From NCBI GenBank assembly GCA_023055425.1, contig JALGPY010000008.1, positions 19,007,359 through 19,071,358 of the forward strand: a stretch of 64,000 nucleotides of DNA, written 5' to 3'. Position 1 is the stretch's first letter. Each line of letters opens with the position of its first letter. This document shows positions 63,595-64,000 of the stretch, one piece after another. A model generated the notes under the pieces. The model worked only from the letters and a program-made list of their open reading frames with translations. It did not search any database and was not told where the DNA came from. The translations under genes were made by a program, and so were the position numbers. Source of the stretch: Linanthus parryae (taxonomy: Eukaryota > Streptophyta > Magnoliopsida > Ericales > Polemoniaceae).

Positions 63595-63775
63595 CTAATA
63601 CTGGGACGAGTATGTTCTCGTCCCAGTTGGAAATAATGGGACGAGCATTTGCTCGTCTCAGTTGGCGTACCTGCTCGTCCCTGACACAAGTAAGGAGCAA
63701 TGCATGCTGGCTCACTAATCCTTAAAAAAAATGTTGTCTCACTAAGACTGGGACGAATGTGTACTCGTCCCTGTC
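63595..63775. repeat. GGGACGAG/CTCGTCCC motif cluster, right
   Basis: CTGGGACGAG/CTCGTCCCAG is a perfect inverted repeat at about 63601-63625. It is followed by GGGACGAGCATTTGCTCGTC, CTCGTCCC and GGGACGAATGTGTACTCGTC. Resembles the subterminal repeats of plant CACTA-type elements. No terminal CACTA motif was found. Confidence 0.6.
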
Positions 63776-64000
63776 TTCTCGGACAAAAGTACAGAACATT
63801 CTGTTACCCATCAGATGATGGGGTATGGTGAGAGAAAACCTTTTTACTTTGTCAGACCAAACCCTAATATCATCCAAACCCTAAAATTATTCTCTCTCTT
63901 CCTAATATCCAAACCCTAAACCCTAAATACTAAACTCGCTAAAATCATCTAACCAATGTGCACTATATTGACATGTAGAAATGGTGAGAAAATTGATCTT
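63776..64000. other. Right edge, nothing recognised
   Basis: AT-rich sequence with AAACCCTAAA-like words (63895-63925) that are too few and irregular to call telomeric repeat. Confidence 0.4.

Noticed and set aside
63895..63930. AAACCCTAAA words as interstitial telomeric repeat
   Set aside because: Only a few irregular copies without a regular seven-base TTTAGGG register.

Overview
The window is nuclear DNA of a flowering plant, probably a eudicot. The evidence is GT-AG introns, plant retrotransposon lineages, an mTERF gene of the expanded land-plant type, and AT-rich intergenic DNA. I cannot name the species. Only one intact host protein gene is visible, a single-exon mTERF family gene (40370-41755, +). 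Nearly everything else is transposable elements, many nested, whose boundaries can be fixed to the base by target-site duplications (TSDs).

Left half (1-33607): a chromovirus-like Ty3/gypsy element on the minus strand (Gypsy-B, 5' LTR 33111-33607) was interrupted in its RNase H region by a second minus-strand Ty3/gypsy element (Gypsy-A, from just outside the left edge to 30228). Gypsy-A is a Tat-lineage type. It has 611-bp LTRs, two RNase H-like domains, tandem repeats downstream of pol and an additional gene between pol and the 3' LTR, transcribed antisense to gag-pol. That gene has several GT-AG introns and encodes a plant mobile domain (PMD) followed by acidic and coiled-coil regions. Gypsy-A was itself hit by three elements: Copia-1 (1736-9926, TSD GTACC) and two long solo LTRs of one family (13527-16415, TSD CCTGC; 21506-25804, TSD GTCCA). 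It also holds a CACTA-like terminus at 11850-11867. Without the three TSD-bounded insertions Gypsy-A is about 14.9 kb.

Middle (33608-46198): a decayed minus-strand LINE (LINE-B, about 34600-39490), the mTERF gene with a tiny upstream ORF, a possible two-exon gene fragment near 43800-44146, and a plus-strand LINE remnant (LINE-C, about 44640-45160).

Right half (46199-64000): a minus-strand LINE (LINE-A, about 61000 down to 46199) ends in a trinucleotide (AAT/ATT)n tail. It is split near its 3' end by a very young Ty1/copia element (Copia-2, 46387-54228, TSD GTTTG, LTRs identical by eye). Copia-2 has an almost complete gag-pol broken by one in-frame TGA and one single-base frameshift. Its leader carries a dense array of TGACGTGG motifs. 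The last 3 kb hold CGTC-rich minisatellites, inverted GGGACGAG/CTCGTCCC motif clusters and an array of 196-bp repeats split by a short poly(A)-ended retroposon.

Relative ages from LTR divergence: Gypsy-A about 4%, Copia-1 about 0.3%, Copia-2 0%. No tRNA, rRNA or CRISPR feature was found.
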